A stretch of DNA of 64,000 nucleotides from NCBI GenBank assembly GCA_030077755.1, contig JAQJZZ010000010.1, positions 6,138,001-6,202,000 on the forward strand. The letters are read 5' to 3'. Under the pieces are notes generated by a model, which had not been told where the DNA came from, did no database searches, and saw nothing but the letters and a program-made list of their open reading frames with translations. The position numbers and the translations under genes were made by a program. The stretch comes from Filosporella fistucella (taxonomy: Eukaryota > Ascomycota > Leotiomycetes > Helotiales). Of this stretch, positions 12,397-24,109 are shown one piece after another (the stretch's first letter is position 1; each line of letters begins with the position of its first letter).

Positions 12397-15300
12397 CTAT
12401 CCCTCCATCTTGTCAATCTCAGCTCGGATGAGATTGGCGATGATGAAATTTCTCTCATCCTCGGCGTATCTGATTGCGCTAGTCGTTGGCTTCGCCCCTG
12501 CGTTCAGAAGAAGCTGTACCATATCAAGACGACCCATTTCCGCTGCTCCTTCTAAAGCCGTTCTCCCATATAGTGCAGATCTGGCAGCATTGGGATCAGC
12601 CCCCTTCTCGAGAAGCATGTATGCTATTTTGAGGTGACCTTGGATTGCAGCTACTTGTAATGCGGTCAACCCCCTTTCAGGGCCTGGAGGTGCGTTGATA
12701 CTTGCTCCGTTATCTAGCAGAAAGTCGAAAAGCTTCATGTCAGGTGCATCCTGACTAATGACAATTTGAAGAGCAGTTCTACCACAATACTCGCTAGCTG
12801 GGGAGTTTATGTTCGCTCCCTTGCCGAGTAACATCTGGATGAGGGCAAAGTCGGGAGGCTGGATCGACACAGCAGCTTGAAGTGCTGTCCGACCATACCT
12901 CTCAGCCCCAGGCGCGTTGATGTTTGCTTCGTGGCCGAGCAGGAATTCAACTACCTCTTGGCGGTTCGGACGATTCGTATGAATTGCAAGCTGAAGAGGA
13001 GTTTCGCCCTCGTCCTGATCGCAGAGGTTGAGATCTGCTCCATATTGTTGTAAGAGACGAATCATTTGAAGATCATGCTGTTGCACTGCGAAGTTGATTG
13101 GACTTCTCATGTAGATGGACGTATTTCCACATTTATAATATTGCGCTCGGCTAGTTGAATAGGATTGTTGCCAGTTGACCTTTGCTCCGTGTTCAAGTAG
13201 GAAGGCTATTAGCTCATGACTTGAACCTCCTGGACTGGACAGAGCTCTCTGAAGTATCGAGAATTGTTGCGAGTCTTGTATGCTCAATTTTGCGCCACTG
13301 TGGATAAGATCTTTCACAAGCTGTTCCTGTCCTAAATTAATTGCCAAGTCCAATGCACAAACACCAGACCTGGGTCCGATGGCATCAATATCGTTCAGAC
13401 AAACCTCGAAGAAAATGCGAAGGAGGACTTCTGGCGATACCGGGGAATTGTTATCGCCGTCGGAGAAGTTCAAAGCATCGAAGATATTTCCAGCATCAAC
13501 TCCTAACCCAATAAGGTGACGAATTTTCCTGATGTCATTTCTTATCACAGCAAGCCAAAGCTCGACAACTCGGTACTGACTGTGCTGCGAGAGGTACTTC
13601 GTGGCTCCAGCTTCTTCCAGAAGTATGCAAATGTCATGGAAACCGAGGTTTTCGGCAATGTTAAGAATATCAATACCATGCCTTCCAAATGCTGGTGCAT
13701 TGATATGTACGTGGTTTTTGATCAGCGTTTTCACGACTTCAATATGCCCTCCTTCTACTGCGGCCATGAGGGCTGTAGATGGTAATCTCTCGATATCATT
13801 TTTCCAGAAGAATGATTTTGGCGAATAAAAGAGATCGGGTTCAACGGCACTCGTGGCGTTGACATCTACCCCAGCATCAATAAGAAGCTGGACAATTTTG
13901 TAATGACCGTTCCTCGCAGCATCCCGAAGGGGAGCCCAGCGGTAGTCACCGTATTTCACGGCCGCCACGCCAGAGGGGGTCCGCAATAGAGCTTTCACAG
14001 CATCAGTGAAGCCCAGATAGCTGGCCTGCTGCAGCTCAGTCGCGCAACGCAAATCGCCAAAGCTTTGCAATTTATCATAACAAACTGCACCACGTTCCAG
14101 CAGTATTGTTAACAACTCAATGTCTTCCTTTTTCACAGCTATGCCCAAGAGGCTTTCCCACCAATTGGCAGCATCATGTATACGATTTATGCTAGTGTCG
14201 AGTTGCGCACCAGCCTCGAGGAAAATCTTCACCAACTCTGTATTACCAGAGATGGCAGCGTGTTGAATCGCCGTACATTTGTATCGATAGTCCTCATCGA
14301 TGAATATGGCGTCGAGGTGTGCTCCGTGTTCGATCAAAATTTCGACCACTTTTGCATTCTTGGCTATGCCGAGGAAAGTGCAGCCTAAAGCAAAAGTTGC
14401 GTGGTTGTTTGGCATATCACCGAACGTTCGATGACTCAGTCTAGCATTGACGTTGATCCCCTCCTCCAGCAGAGCATTGATCACCTCAATTGCAGAACGC
14501 CGTATCGCTATCCGCAGTAGTTCCTCTCGTCTGCCACAATAGAGGACGCGGTTCAAATCAGCAAGAACCAACTTTGTGAATGCTAAAGGGCTTGCCAGTT
14601 CAACCATGCAATCGAGGAATACTCGGACTGATACATCTTGCATTCTGAATAACATTTGAAGTGAAGACTGGCTTAGTTTTGCGATCAAATCACTGATGTG
14701 TATTATCTGGCCTTGATTGAGCATACCATTTGAGGATAATTGAACGACGAATCCAAATAACTCGTTCGAAGCATCATCATTTGATACCCCGAAAAGTCTT
14801 TGCAGTCTGGTGTCAGTATCTCCGTCGTGTCTCTCTAGTGTTTGATACCTGAGCCGGTTTACCCAACTATCCTCAAGACTGGGTAAGAATGCTCCCGGAA
14901 GGTTGGGAGTAGCATCGAGTATATCGGTGATCGATTCGCTCGACGAGAATACACTTGGAATTCCGGACTGAAAGGTAAGATTGTCCCAATTTGTCCTGGA
15001 GAGAGGGGATGGACAATTGTATAATGACTCCCTTTCTGAATGTACCCAATGTTGGAAATTGAATAGTGACACCTCTGTGTTATTTTAGCATGTAATGCTT
15101 CTGACATTTGGACAGCAGATGTCGCACTTACTCTGAGAATTAAGTAGAGCTAGAAGACTGACAAACGGAAGGTTATCAGTACGGATGTGCCTCGGGGTAA
15201 TGATGTCAGTAGATGGCGGTGTATACACGCAGATATCTTGAGAAGTATCCATGCTCGAATCTGAATCTTTTGTTAGCACGCCAGCTCACGATTTCGAATT

Positions 15301-15730
15301 TTGCAGCGTACCTAAAGATTCTATTGCTTTCAATTGCGAAAGGGTATATCTTGCTCTTTCCTTCTTGATTCTCCGATCCGAAATCGGTACACCAAGTAGC
15401 GTCATTTGAGAAGCCCTTCCCATTTTATCCCGTTGGGCGAGAGTTCGCAAAGCATGTTGCCACTCAGCTGAACTTAGATTCTTTCTGGACTTCCATTCGT
15501 CTCTCAACTTCCTTTCGTATTGATTCTTACTATGATTCAGAAATGTTAGCTGATTATCACTGAATCAGCGATTGCACTTACGACGCAATGAAGCCATGAT
15601 TCCTTTCCATGTGTGCCATCAACTCTGAAAGTGTTATGGTACGATAGAGATTTTGCAAAAGTGCCTTATGAAAGTTCCACTGGTCTTCTGTTGGAGGCTT
15701 AACAGCCTGTTTTCTCCTGTTGGAACTCAT
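12397..15730 (-). CDS. Clr5-domain ankyrin-repeat protein, about 1059 aa
   Basis: Four exons (minus strand) in phase: 15730-15582, 15529-15312, 15266-15132, 15074-12397. The N-terminus is a Clr5 domain: DQWNFHKALLQNLYRTITLSELMAHME followed by HGFIAS and, across intron 1, KNQYERKL and EWKSRKN. The large last exon carries many ankyrin repeats from about residue 370 to the end, with typical units such as GRTALQAAVSIQ and GLTALQVAAIQGHLKIAYMLLEKGAD. Proteins with this architecture are expanded in filamentous fungi; the Clr5 part is a fungal domain of unclear mechanism and the repeats bind other proteins. Partners cannot be told from sequence. The predicted start has a normal Clr5 spacing and no in-frame upstream ATG is needed. 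Confidence 0.88.
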
Positions 15731-16575
15731 TACAGATTTGTGGTGATGCTGAAGTGAGGGGAGTGTTCTGCCTGTGTGGTTGCAAATTGCCCAGAAATTA
15801 TGGTTGTAATCTTGTAGTTAAATCCTATCGATGATCGACAGAGAAAGTTTGAGAAAACAAATCTGATGTTATTTTGTAATTGTTGCAGCAGGCTGTGTCC
15901 ACCTACTGGTCCCCCGTCATTGGCTCATTCTGAAATCTTACCCCAAAATCTCGCCAGCTCTAGCTCAGCCTCACTCACACTGTTGGTCCCTTATCATTGG
16001 CTGATTCCAAAATCTTCCAAATCTTGCCACCCCCTTGGTGGTTGATCAGCTGCCATCCTACTCGTCTCGTAAACATACCATGATATTTTCTGGGCACCAA
16101 GAAAGCGCAGTAAGTATCGTGTTACCAAACAATATCATTTGATGTCGCATAAGTAAGGGTAATAATCATGCAGAACACGTTCAATCGAACCACCTCAATG
16201 TCCATCAGCATCCCCATCTCGAAGCGGCGGTGAACCTTATCCTCTCTTCACCAAAGGCGCCGCAGCGACATAATTTGCACTCTTGCCTGGATTTGGCTCG
16301 TAGTTTGATTCAAGTTGCAAGGCCCCGCTCCACCTGCAGAGAATGAGCGATATCAAAGAGTATGTTGCGTGAAATTATACGCACCTCCAACGGGATAGTT
16401 GACCCTTGACATGCTGTATTATTGCTGCATCCCGAGACACAAGTTTGAAATATCAGGTGTCTGATATGTAAGAATTACATTTCCAAAGCCCAATCGATAG
16501 CCACACTTGAATGTGTATGCGACCCCACCATAAACTCTGATAGTTCCATCGATGCCCCCACACTTGTCAGCTATA
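15731..16575. other. Intergenic, no gene seen
   Basis: About 850 bp: promoter of the Clr5/ankyrin gene at the left and the 3' flank of the Cys-rich gene at the right. A near-repeat, GGTCCCxxxxCATTGGCT, occurs at about 15918-15935 and 15985-16003, each followed by TTCTGAAATCTT-like or TTCCAAAATCTT sequence and then by CCAAA..TC..GCCA. No coding signal was seen. Confidence 0.45.
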
Positions 16576-17449
16576 TCAAGACACCGGAGGAATAGTGGAA
16601 GAATCCACGTTCAAGTCTGCGACAGGAGGTGTATTCGTATTTCCATTGCTCTTCGGGAAACAATTTGGGGGTGACTTGATGAAATCAATCGCAACGCAAT
16701 CATCTCTCTCTGAGTACAGTTGCTGGCAATAAGTAAATGTCTTCGCACTCCTCCTCCACCAAGATTGGTTCCGTATGTTGCTGATTGTACATTAGCATCA
16801 CCCTGTGCTATGAGGCACAGAACACACCCTTTCCAGTGAAGTTCACGAAACTCTTTCCTCCCACCTGAACGCTCCCTGGGAATGGCGATGTACAGGGTGT
16901 GAGTGGAGCTGGAGGCGTAGGAGCAAAGCAAGTCCCGATGAAGCTTGCGACAGGCGTTCCAGAACAGCATCCTCCTGATTTGGAAATAGGGTCGTGGGAG
17001 TAACTGGTTCCATTAAAGCAACATGCCCCTTCAAGTGATTCTTCATCATAAGAATATTGCTCGCCAATCTTGCAACAGACACGTGAACCGTCTTTGGGAG
17101 AAGTAGCTTGGTTGCCGAAGCAGGGTTGAAGACAAGCACTAGGTTTGCAGGCACATCCATCGGGTTCATTGTCAGGGCCGAAACTGGCTTGATAGTTCGG
17201 ACCGTATGCAGGGTCTATATGGGTCAGGTATGAATCTGAGAGTGGGATAGGGTATGTACAAGTACCTTGTGAACAGACTTTGTCTGTGTCTTCTTTTGAC
17301 ATAGCTATGCGGATAAGTATGGATCATGATGAGGTTGGAGGAATCAACATACCTACGACGCTACTGGTTACTGTATCCTTCTCGTTACTTGTTCCACTCC
17401 AAGCTTGATGTCTGTCATGCGGAAATGAGTATATCCAAATATACGACAT
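16576..17449 (-). CDS. Cysteine-rich protein of unknown function, about 260 aa
   Basis: Exons proposed: 17449-17353, 17304-16824, 16780-16576. The central exon is clear: DNEPDGCACKPSACLQPCFGN, then paired Cys in SRVCCKIGEQYSY, GACCFNGTSYS and SGGCCSGTPVAS, and a Pro-rich linker before VGGKSFVNFTG. The last exon in the frame chosen reads YCQQLYSERDDCVAIDF and PPNCFPKS, which resembles PAN/apple-like Cys modules of fungal secreted proteins. No clear signal peptide is seen at the proposed start, so a further upstream exon may be missing. The second intron is uncertain: three overlapping GT donors in GGGTGTGTTC give three frames, and only the third (ending exon 2 at 16824) reaches the Cys-rich reading. 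It may alternatively carry a frameshift. Confidence 0.55.
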
Positions 17450-18020
17450 GTGAGGTAAGACAGGTAGTGCGACTGATAACGAAGCCTAGGTTCCTGGCTT
17501 CGAAGAAATATCAAGAGAGAGCCACGATGTTCGACGTGGATCCAAGCTCAGTCGGGGTCTTGCGGTAGATTGATGGTATGTAGGTGTGAATTCCATCCAC
17601 AAAGGCTTGCAGAAATTTCTTTCACGACCCAAGCTACCGAACAATCACTGTATGCCATCAGTATCTCTGCTTTGTGACAGTCTCGATGAAAACATCTTGG
17701 TTTAACCAGCTGAATGACTGTGTTTAATGCAGTTGATACTATTTATCTGTCCCGACTGACTTGTAGCTGGAGATCATCCCGCTAGAGATCCTGAAAATCC
17801 AGCTCTTGGAAATATTGCGTCACGTTGCACATAGAATCTTGGTAATACTCCGGAATAAGTTGTACATGCGTCAAGAGATCTGAAGCCTGAACCAGCTGGG
17901 TTGCTATGTGCTGCAGGTACAACTAACCACTCGCCCGGGTCGGAATAATCATAGTAGGATCGAAAAGTGGCAACCAGTTGACATACCGTATGACCTTGAA
18001 GAGGGGTCGAGCTGTAGAGA
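17450..18020. other. Intergenic, no gene seen
   Basis: About 570 bp between the Cys-rich gene start and the stop of the Zn2Cys6 gene. A 112-codon minus-strand ORF at 17774-18112 overlaps the end of the regulator gene in another frame; it is Ser/Gly-rich without a recognisable domain, and I read it as a shadow or 3' UTR. Confidence 0.45.
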
Positions 18021-20306
18021 TCAGAGTCCCATTGTATTCCACCAGTTGACATTGCCATCAAATTCATTCCGTTGATGGAAGAAGCTCTCTGCAAGTACGG
18101 CAAGCTCGTCATCGGAATATATTAACGGGGTCGGCTCAGAGGCTGAAGCGTCTCCAAACTGCTGGGATCCATGTCGGCCATTAGGCTGGTTGGTGATAGG
18201 AGTGAGGTTACCGAACTCTTGCCTCTCTACTCGCGTGGGTTCTGGGAGAATAGAAGTCTGTGCCATTTCCGTTCTAGCTGATGGTAGTCCAGCTTGTAAC
18301 GATTGTCCGAACATTTGAGATGCTGAGCCAGCAACCTCTGATGATGAAGAATACTCCAGGACTTGGAAGAATTGTCCCAGATCTATTAGTAATTTACGAT
18401 TTTGGCGTATTGCTTCTTCACTAGCAACATACGTAGATGATACTGTCTCTGCAAGACGTTTGAGTTTTTCAGCCTTGGAATGTTAGTATCATTCAAGATG
18501 CGCATGCAGGCAACTTACAATTCGGCAGAGATGAGGCCACTGGGGACCAAAGCCAGCGATGAACCCTAAGCACCTCTCAAAACACTCCTGCTTCTCCTGT
18601 CGCGTTCCAGGGTCGTCAACAAAACTTTCCTGGAGATATATTGTCGCCACAATTGCCACACAATGACCGAGAAATGGATCTGATACTTTAAATTGTTTTG
18701 CTTCTAGCATATTAATCAAATTCATGATCCAAGTTGCATGAGATGATATGAGATCAGAAGTGTGTTGTAAGAATATTTCCGGGATAACACATTTGAAATT
18801 TCGAAGTCGAAGCGAGATTAAGAGGGGATGGTTGAGCAAGCATAGGTTTGTATGGTAGAGGAATTGAACGAAGAGCCACGGTCCCCAGTAATCACGATTG
18901 GCGTTCAGATGCTCGATTGATTTTTGCGCAAATTTTGCAGGCTCGAATCGATGCGTAAATGGCATTCGAGTTTCAAAGTCCATCTGGTGAGCGAGTATAG
19001 TGGCATACTCCGACTGGGAAGACCATGGTGGAAGACTGCTCGGTGAACCCCTTCTTCGTGCGTATCTCGTGATCTTAAACCACACCTCGCTCAGTTGGAT
19101 GGCATAGGCAACGATACCTTTGTCTGTAGAGCCCTGATCGTCCGATGATGTCAGATTGGAATGTTGACTTGGAGTGACTGGATCTCCGGTGGTTTCGGGA
19201 TACCAAGGATAATTATCCTCAGCAGAGAAGTCCAAAACCATGAAGTCGGCCCCGTGCAGCCTCTTCAAAATGAATAAACTCCAGAAACATCTCCTTCTTT
19301 CCTCTTTCTCTTCAAGCGAGGTCACTTTGCGGGATTCGGATGTCAGTCCAGCATTATGAGCAAGACTCATTGCCAAGCTGCAATGCATACTTGCACGGCG
19401 AGTATTTCCATCTAAATATTTTTATGTAAGCTTGAGCAAGGGCAGTTACAGAAATAGACACTTACTTGTGAACTCCACTAACGTAAGTAGACAAAGTGCC
19501 TGGAGAGTTGAAAGTTCAACTGCACCGTCAAACACTTTCTTAGAGATAATTGTCCGCGCGACTTCGACATATCGATTGACGGCCCCCGAATGAGACTCTT
19601 GAAGATACTGGTTATCGCCGAAACGTAGAGCTATTGCAAGGATCGCGAAGATAATCTCTGGATCTCGGTCTCTCAATGTTCGGTGAAAAGTTGAACGATG
19701 GAAAAGTGGGAGTGGTTGACAATCGCAGTACGTGAGGTATTGTTCTGCAGCGCCATGAATGATCTCCCAGGAGGGCAATGTCCTTGCATCTAGTTAGGTT
19801 GTTTTTCGAATTTCAACAGCATCACTTACGTTTCTGAAAATCTTGGGGATGGATGAGCTGAGGGTCGCTGTAGAATAGGTCCAGGTGATTCAACGGCCCG
19901 CTGCCCGAGATCTCTTGGGGAGCTGATTTGCCGCGAGGTTTCTTGATGTGCGAGTAGTTCAGCTAATTGTGATTCTACTGACTTCAAACGGTCTTCCTGG
20001 AAGTCGGTCAGTATATTTCCTAGCTTGGAAATGCAGCTCTTACTAGTCTGACTCCATTTGAAGGTGCTGTCGGCGGTCTGAACTGGGGGGTCGGAGTAAC
20101 GCTCCTGTCATGATATTGACGGTCATCCGCGTATAAACAGTTTTGCCTGAGACGCGCACAGTGTGAGCATATCGGCCTTTCCCCTGGGCATCTTGATTTC
20201 TTGCGCCTGGTCATCAATCAGTGATAATCGCGACGGGCGCTTTAGATACTTACCTGCATGGCTCACAAGCTTGTCGAATTCTCTTGGCTGGGCGCTCTGA
20301 TGACAT
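18021..20306 (-). CDS. Zn2Cys6 transcription factor, about 681 aa
   Basis: Six exons in phase: 20306-20254, 20206-20044, 19996-19830, 19782-19466, 19411-18519, 18473-18021. The binuclear zinc cluster starts near residue 14: CEPCRRKKSRC, then PICSHCARLRQNC, six Cys with normal spacing, split by intron 1. A short coiled coil (EDRLKSVESQLAELLAHQ) follows, as usual for dimerisation. The middle is a fungal-specific transcription factor domain (FHRSTFHRTL, NGNTRRASMHCSLAMSLAHNAGL, RRCFWSLFILKRLHG). The C-terminal exon is polar and probably an activation region. Target genes are unknown; the nearest genes are the kynurenine pair to the right and the Cys-rich gene to the left. The start lies just before the zinc cluster, as in most of the family. 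Confidence 0.92.
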
Positions 20307-22265
20307 TGCGAATCATTTTGAGCCTCTCCCTTACTTGGGTTTGGGCAAGTTTTGATTGATTTTGGCCGAGAAGAAGAAAATGATGCACTGGAGTCTAAAG
20401 TCGAGCATCCCTAGAAATCGCTAACAGCCCCCACTACTGGTGTTCAATGCCCGAAACATGCCGGGAGGGCTTGTGGATTTAGGAAGCCTATAATCAATAG
20501 ATAACAAGCTTAAAGAACCGTAGCTCGTGTTCGAGGAAGTAGGCTAATCATAATTGGGCGGATATTGATTTAAGTCAGGGCAATAAATGTGATCATTTTG
20601 AAGATGAGATCTCTTTACACCCTCCAGGGTCACGAATTGTCAACACTTATACATAGATTACACAAATTATCTCCTCATACGTCAGCTTCGCCATTCTCCA
20701 CATCAAGCTGGTATAATGAAATCCGTGGTATTAATTGAAAGCCAAAATTGGATTTGGTGAAACCTCCTTTGCTCTTGATGCCCGTACACTTCCTGAACAC
20801 TTTGCTCGAGTCATTATTTATCTCTCAAATCGATCCAGCAAATCCCCCATTTCAATTTGTATGCCCGCCGTCTCCCAAATTCCTTTACGCGTGGATTTGC
20901 GAAGCCCAATACTCTGCCCAGTGGACAAGTCGCGTCTTCTTCGTTGGTGGCTCCCATACGTGACTCTTGCGGTCTTGATTGATTTCGTTATCATTCCTCC
21001 TTGTGACATTTCCCAGGACGCAACCTAGAAGCTCCCGGATATTCACCCATGGACATGTCGTAGACATATCCCCGTTTCTCTTGGTAATCCGCCAAACTGC
21101 ATATGTTGTAGATACCCAAGTTCCCCAAATAGATGACATCCTTTCTTTCCTGGAGAACACCTGGGCAACCCAGGGATGTTTTCTTCCAATCCCCCTTGCC
21201 ACCTTGTCCCATTTGCAGTTACGATCTATCGAGACCCCTACTCAATCTGCAAAGTTGCTCATTCACGTATACTTGTCTGGTGGCCGGCATTTCGAGGGGC
21301 ATGGTAACTGGAAAAGGACCTGCAGGAGTTAGCAATGGAGTTGAAGGATGCATCAACTCACCAGCACCATCCTCTATGATTGACATGTCCAGATCTTTAC
21401 TGATAGATCCCTCCCAATGGCCATATAGGGAGAACAAGCGGAATGGAGACAGAGGTAGGAACCACAGCAATTGAGATTCACAAACCTTGAAACGACGCAG
21501 ACATTGAAGCTGGCCGATGACCTTACCTGCAGTTCCAACTCGCATGTAGAGCTAGGATAGCTACGGAGGAAGCGAGAAACTTCGCATTTCGAGGTAGGGA
21601 CCAAAGACGAAAACCTGCGTAGTAGGAAGTGGGTGTAGATTGCGATTGTGTTATAATTCAGAACGAGACAGAAATGCATCCGTCTTCATCCGTTAAAGGC
21701 GGGAAAGGCGGCAAATGGCGGGGTTGTTAGCCAGCACAAAACACGGATCATGAACGAAATCTCCGTTCCGCATCCGTACCCAATAAAGAAAACTTCAGAT
21801 CGTTATAACCGGAAAGACGGTACTGATAGCAAAGTTAGTAGAAGAAAAAAGCTTGTAATGCAATCGATATGAACCGGTACTGGATGAAAATTTACCTGAC
21901 CGTTATCCTCCGATATGACGTCGAAAACCACACATGCGGTTAGGAAAAGTGAGCACAAAAAATGGGGATACCTTCAACGTTCAAGTAACGATAATTGAAA
22001 TTCCAAATAATACCTAGCTAAATTTATGTGCCAAATTCAATCGAAAATTTAGGGATTTCGAGATCAACCCAGGCTTATCAGCAAGTTGCGTTCCCAATCA
22101 AATACAATATTGTCATCATTTCCAGACGATGAATTGGCTGTGGCAATAATTATATTCTAATTCTATAGAGCGATGCTCGCTTCGTAGAGTGGATTCTTTC
22201 TATCATTTGACTCCAATAGTCTTCCCGTAACGCCTCTGCTCATGCCCAGATAAAATATATGCAAC
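20307..22265. other. Intergenic region with weak ORFs only
   Basis: About 2 kb. Overlapping ORFs of 60-117 codons occur on both strands between 20735 and 21680, none with a recognisable domain, and I found no convincing splice set. A G-rich segment with GGCGGGAAAGGCGG lies at 21698-21711, directly followed by another GGCGGGG. A small unannotated gene on the minus strand here (about 20885-21679) cannot be excluded. Confidence 0.4.
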
Positions 22266-23605
22266 TCAATTCAGTTTCGCCTCCCCTGTTTCATCTCTAC
22301 TTTGCTTCAAGAAAGGTAGCAATTGTGTCCCTCCAGTACCATGAAGTTCCTTCGTGTTTCCAGTCTGAGAAGATGCCACCGCCAAGTTTAGACCGGCATT
22401 CCCATTCTTTACGTGGAGCTTGGATGGGTTGATAATGTATCGCGTGACAATCATGATATGAATATCTCTGAACTTTTTGAGTTCTTCCACTGCCTGATTA
22501 TAGGCAGCAGCGACTTCAATTTCTGGTGTACTTTCTGCGTATTGTCGAATGTTGGCAATTGTTTCGATATGCTCAAGAAAGCTGCGATGATTGCCTGGCA
22601 TGTATTGCCGCATTTCCTGCCGCTGTCAGCGAAATCAAAGTATTTTTGTTGTATTCAACTCACTTGAAGAAATCCATTCTTTGAATTCTTTGGTCCCTTC
22701 GTTGGAGAATGTTCAACTCCCAGAATGATATCGAAGAACTGGATGAGTGAACTTTGGGCATTGCTTCCACCACTGTATTTTCTCCATTCCCCCTTTCCAT
22801 CTCCTTCATCGTAGAAGACACCGTTTGGAAGTCCAGCTACCCCCATATTCTTACTTCCAGCAAGAAATGGCCTGATATCGTTGTAGAACACTTCTGGTCT
22901 ACAGAGCTCATACATTCTTTTGAGGATCTCTCCGATTTCCCTGACACAAATGCTGAACTGTGCCAGCGCATCAGTGACGAAGATATGGTTGTTCGCTCGC
23001 ACTGCATCGATGGCTTTCATCATAACAGGAATGATCTTTGCACCCCGAGCTTCAATAGCAACTGATACTAAGAAGAACCACTCTTCATCTCGTGTACCGG
23101 TGAAAGTATGAAGCGACCTCAAGTTGTCTAATTGACATAAATCCACATCAGGAGTGATTGAGGCATAATTCCAAAGATTCGAAGCAGCATATGTTGCGGT
23201 TGGTGGCAGGCCAAGGTGAGCTGCAACTTGAAGGAAGGGTACTGAGATTGCAGGTGGTAGTCGCTGACGAGGATATTAGCTTGCATAAAATCGAACTGAG
23301 GATGAACGTACTTCCGAAGGTCCTCCGGCTTCCCATATATATGAGTGAGTCAAGAAAGATAGTATCAGATACGCTCTTTGCCATTCTGGCTCAGATGTCA
23401 GATGTGATGTCGACAGGACATTAATCTTGTCTACAAAACTCCTCAGGTAGGAGTTCTTGATAAGTTTTGGCAATCTCTCTACCAAAGCTTCCCATTCGGC
23501 GTAGTACGGGTTGCTGAGCTTTTGTAGGGGTTGTTGATCTGGGAGAAATCCATTTGTCTCAGAGACACCAAACTCCGCTAGATTGACATTTAATGGACCA
23601 AGCAT
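22266..23605 (-). CDS. BNA2: Indoleamine 2,3-dioxygenase
   Basis: Haem dioxygenase that opens the indole ring of tryptophan to give N-formylkynurenine, the first step of the kynurenine route. Three exons in phase: 23605-23312, 23263-22664, 22616-22266, giving 414 aa, normal for fungal enzymes. Family signatures: NGFLPDQQPL and WEALVERLPKL near the N-terminus; the middle FTGTRDEEWFFLVSVAIEA; AQSSLIQFFDIILGVEH in the active-site region; FRDIHIMIVTRYII, whose His is the expected proximal haem ligand; and near the end GTGGTQLLPFLKQSRDET. It is transcribed away from the kynureninase gene with 504 bp between the two starts. The pathway link supports a shared promoter. The gene symbol follows the yeast name for this activity. 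Confidence 0.93.
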
Positions 23606-24109
23606 GATTGAAATTGGTTTCAGAGGAATTGGAAATTGATGATGCGGCTTGATACGAAAGTTTGTGAAGTGCGATGATCAAGTTATAGGGAGTCCGAACG
23701 TTATGGTGGGAAAGTTGGCAAATTGAGAACGTACGAGTTCGAAGACGGCCCCAGTCATCTCCAAGTGAATTATTACCTGATGATAATGTGATCCCATACA
23801 AGCCGATCCGATTCATTCACTCTCAAGCTCATCACGAGTCAGGGCGGGTCAGGAGACAGACACGGATAAGCACGGAAGCCAAGACACGGATGCGGATGGA
23901 AGTTTGTACCGCAAAAAACCGCAGCAGAAGATGCTTGGCCCAGTGACGCCGTTAAACACACTTGTGAGGGGTACAAAGTGAAAGAGGAAGGTCATGAATG
24001 AAGTGCAATTCATCATCATTCGACTTTCCATCCTCTTGACAATTCTCCCACCAGATCTCAATCTTCGTCCTCGCCTTTCCCATCTCTCTTGCATCAAAAC
24101 TCAGCAAAT
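23606..24109. promoter_or_regulatory. Divergent promoter, dioxygenase / kynureninase
   Basis: 504 bp between two starts that face away from each other. The right half before the kynureninase ATG is pyrimidine-rich (from about 24028), as in many fungal leaders. No specific operator was recognised. Shared control is inferred from the arrangement and the common pathway. Confidence 0.5.

Noticed and set aside
17774..18112. 112-codon minus-strand ORF considered as an extra exon of the Zn2Cys6 regulator
   Set aside because: It overlaps the last exon in another frame and the regulator frame already ends at a stop at 18021.
20885..21679. Overlapping minus-strand ORFs that might form a spliced gene
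   Set aside because: Several splice sets are possible and none gives a recognisable protein; left as unannotated.
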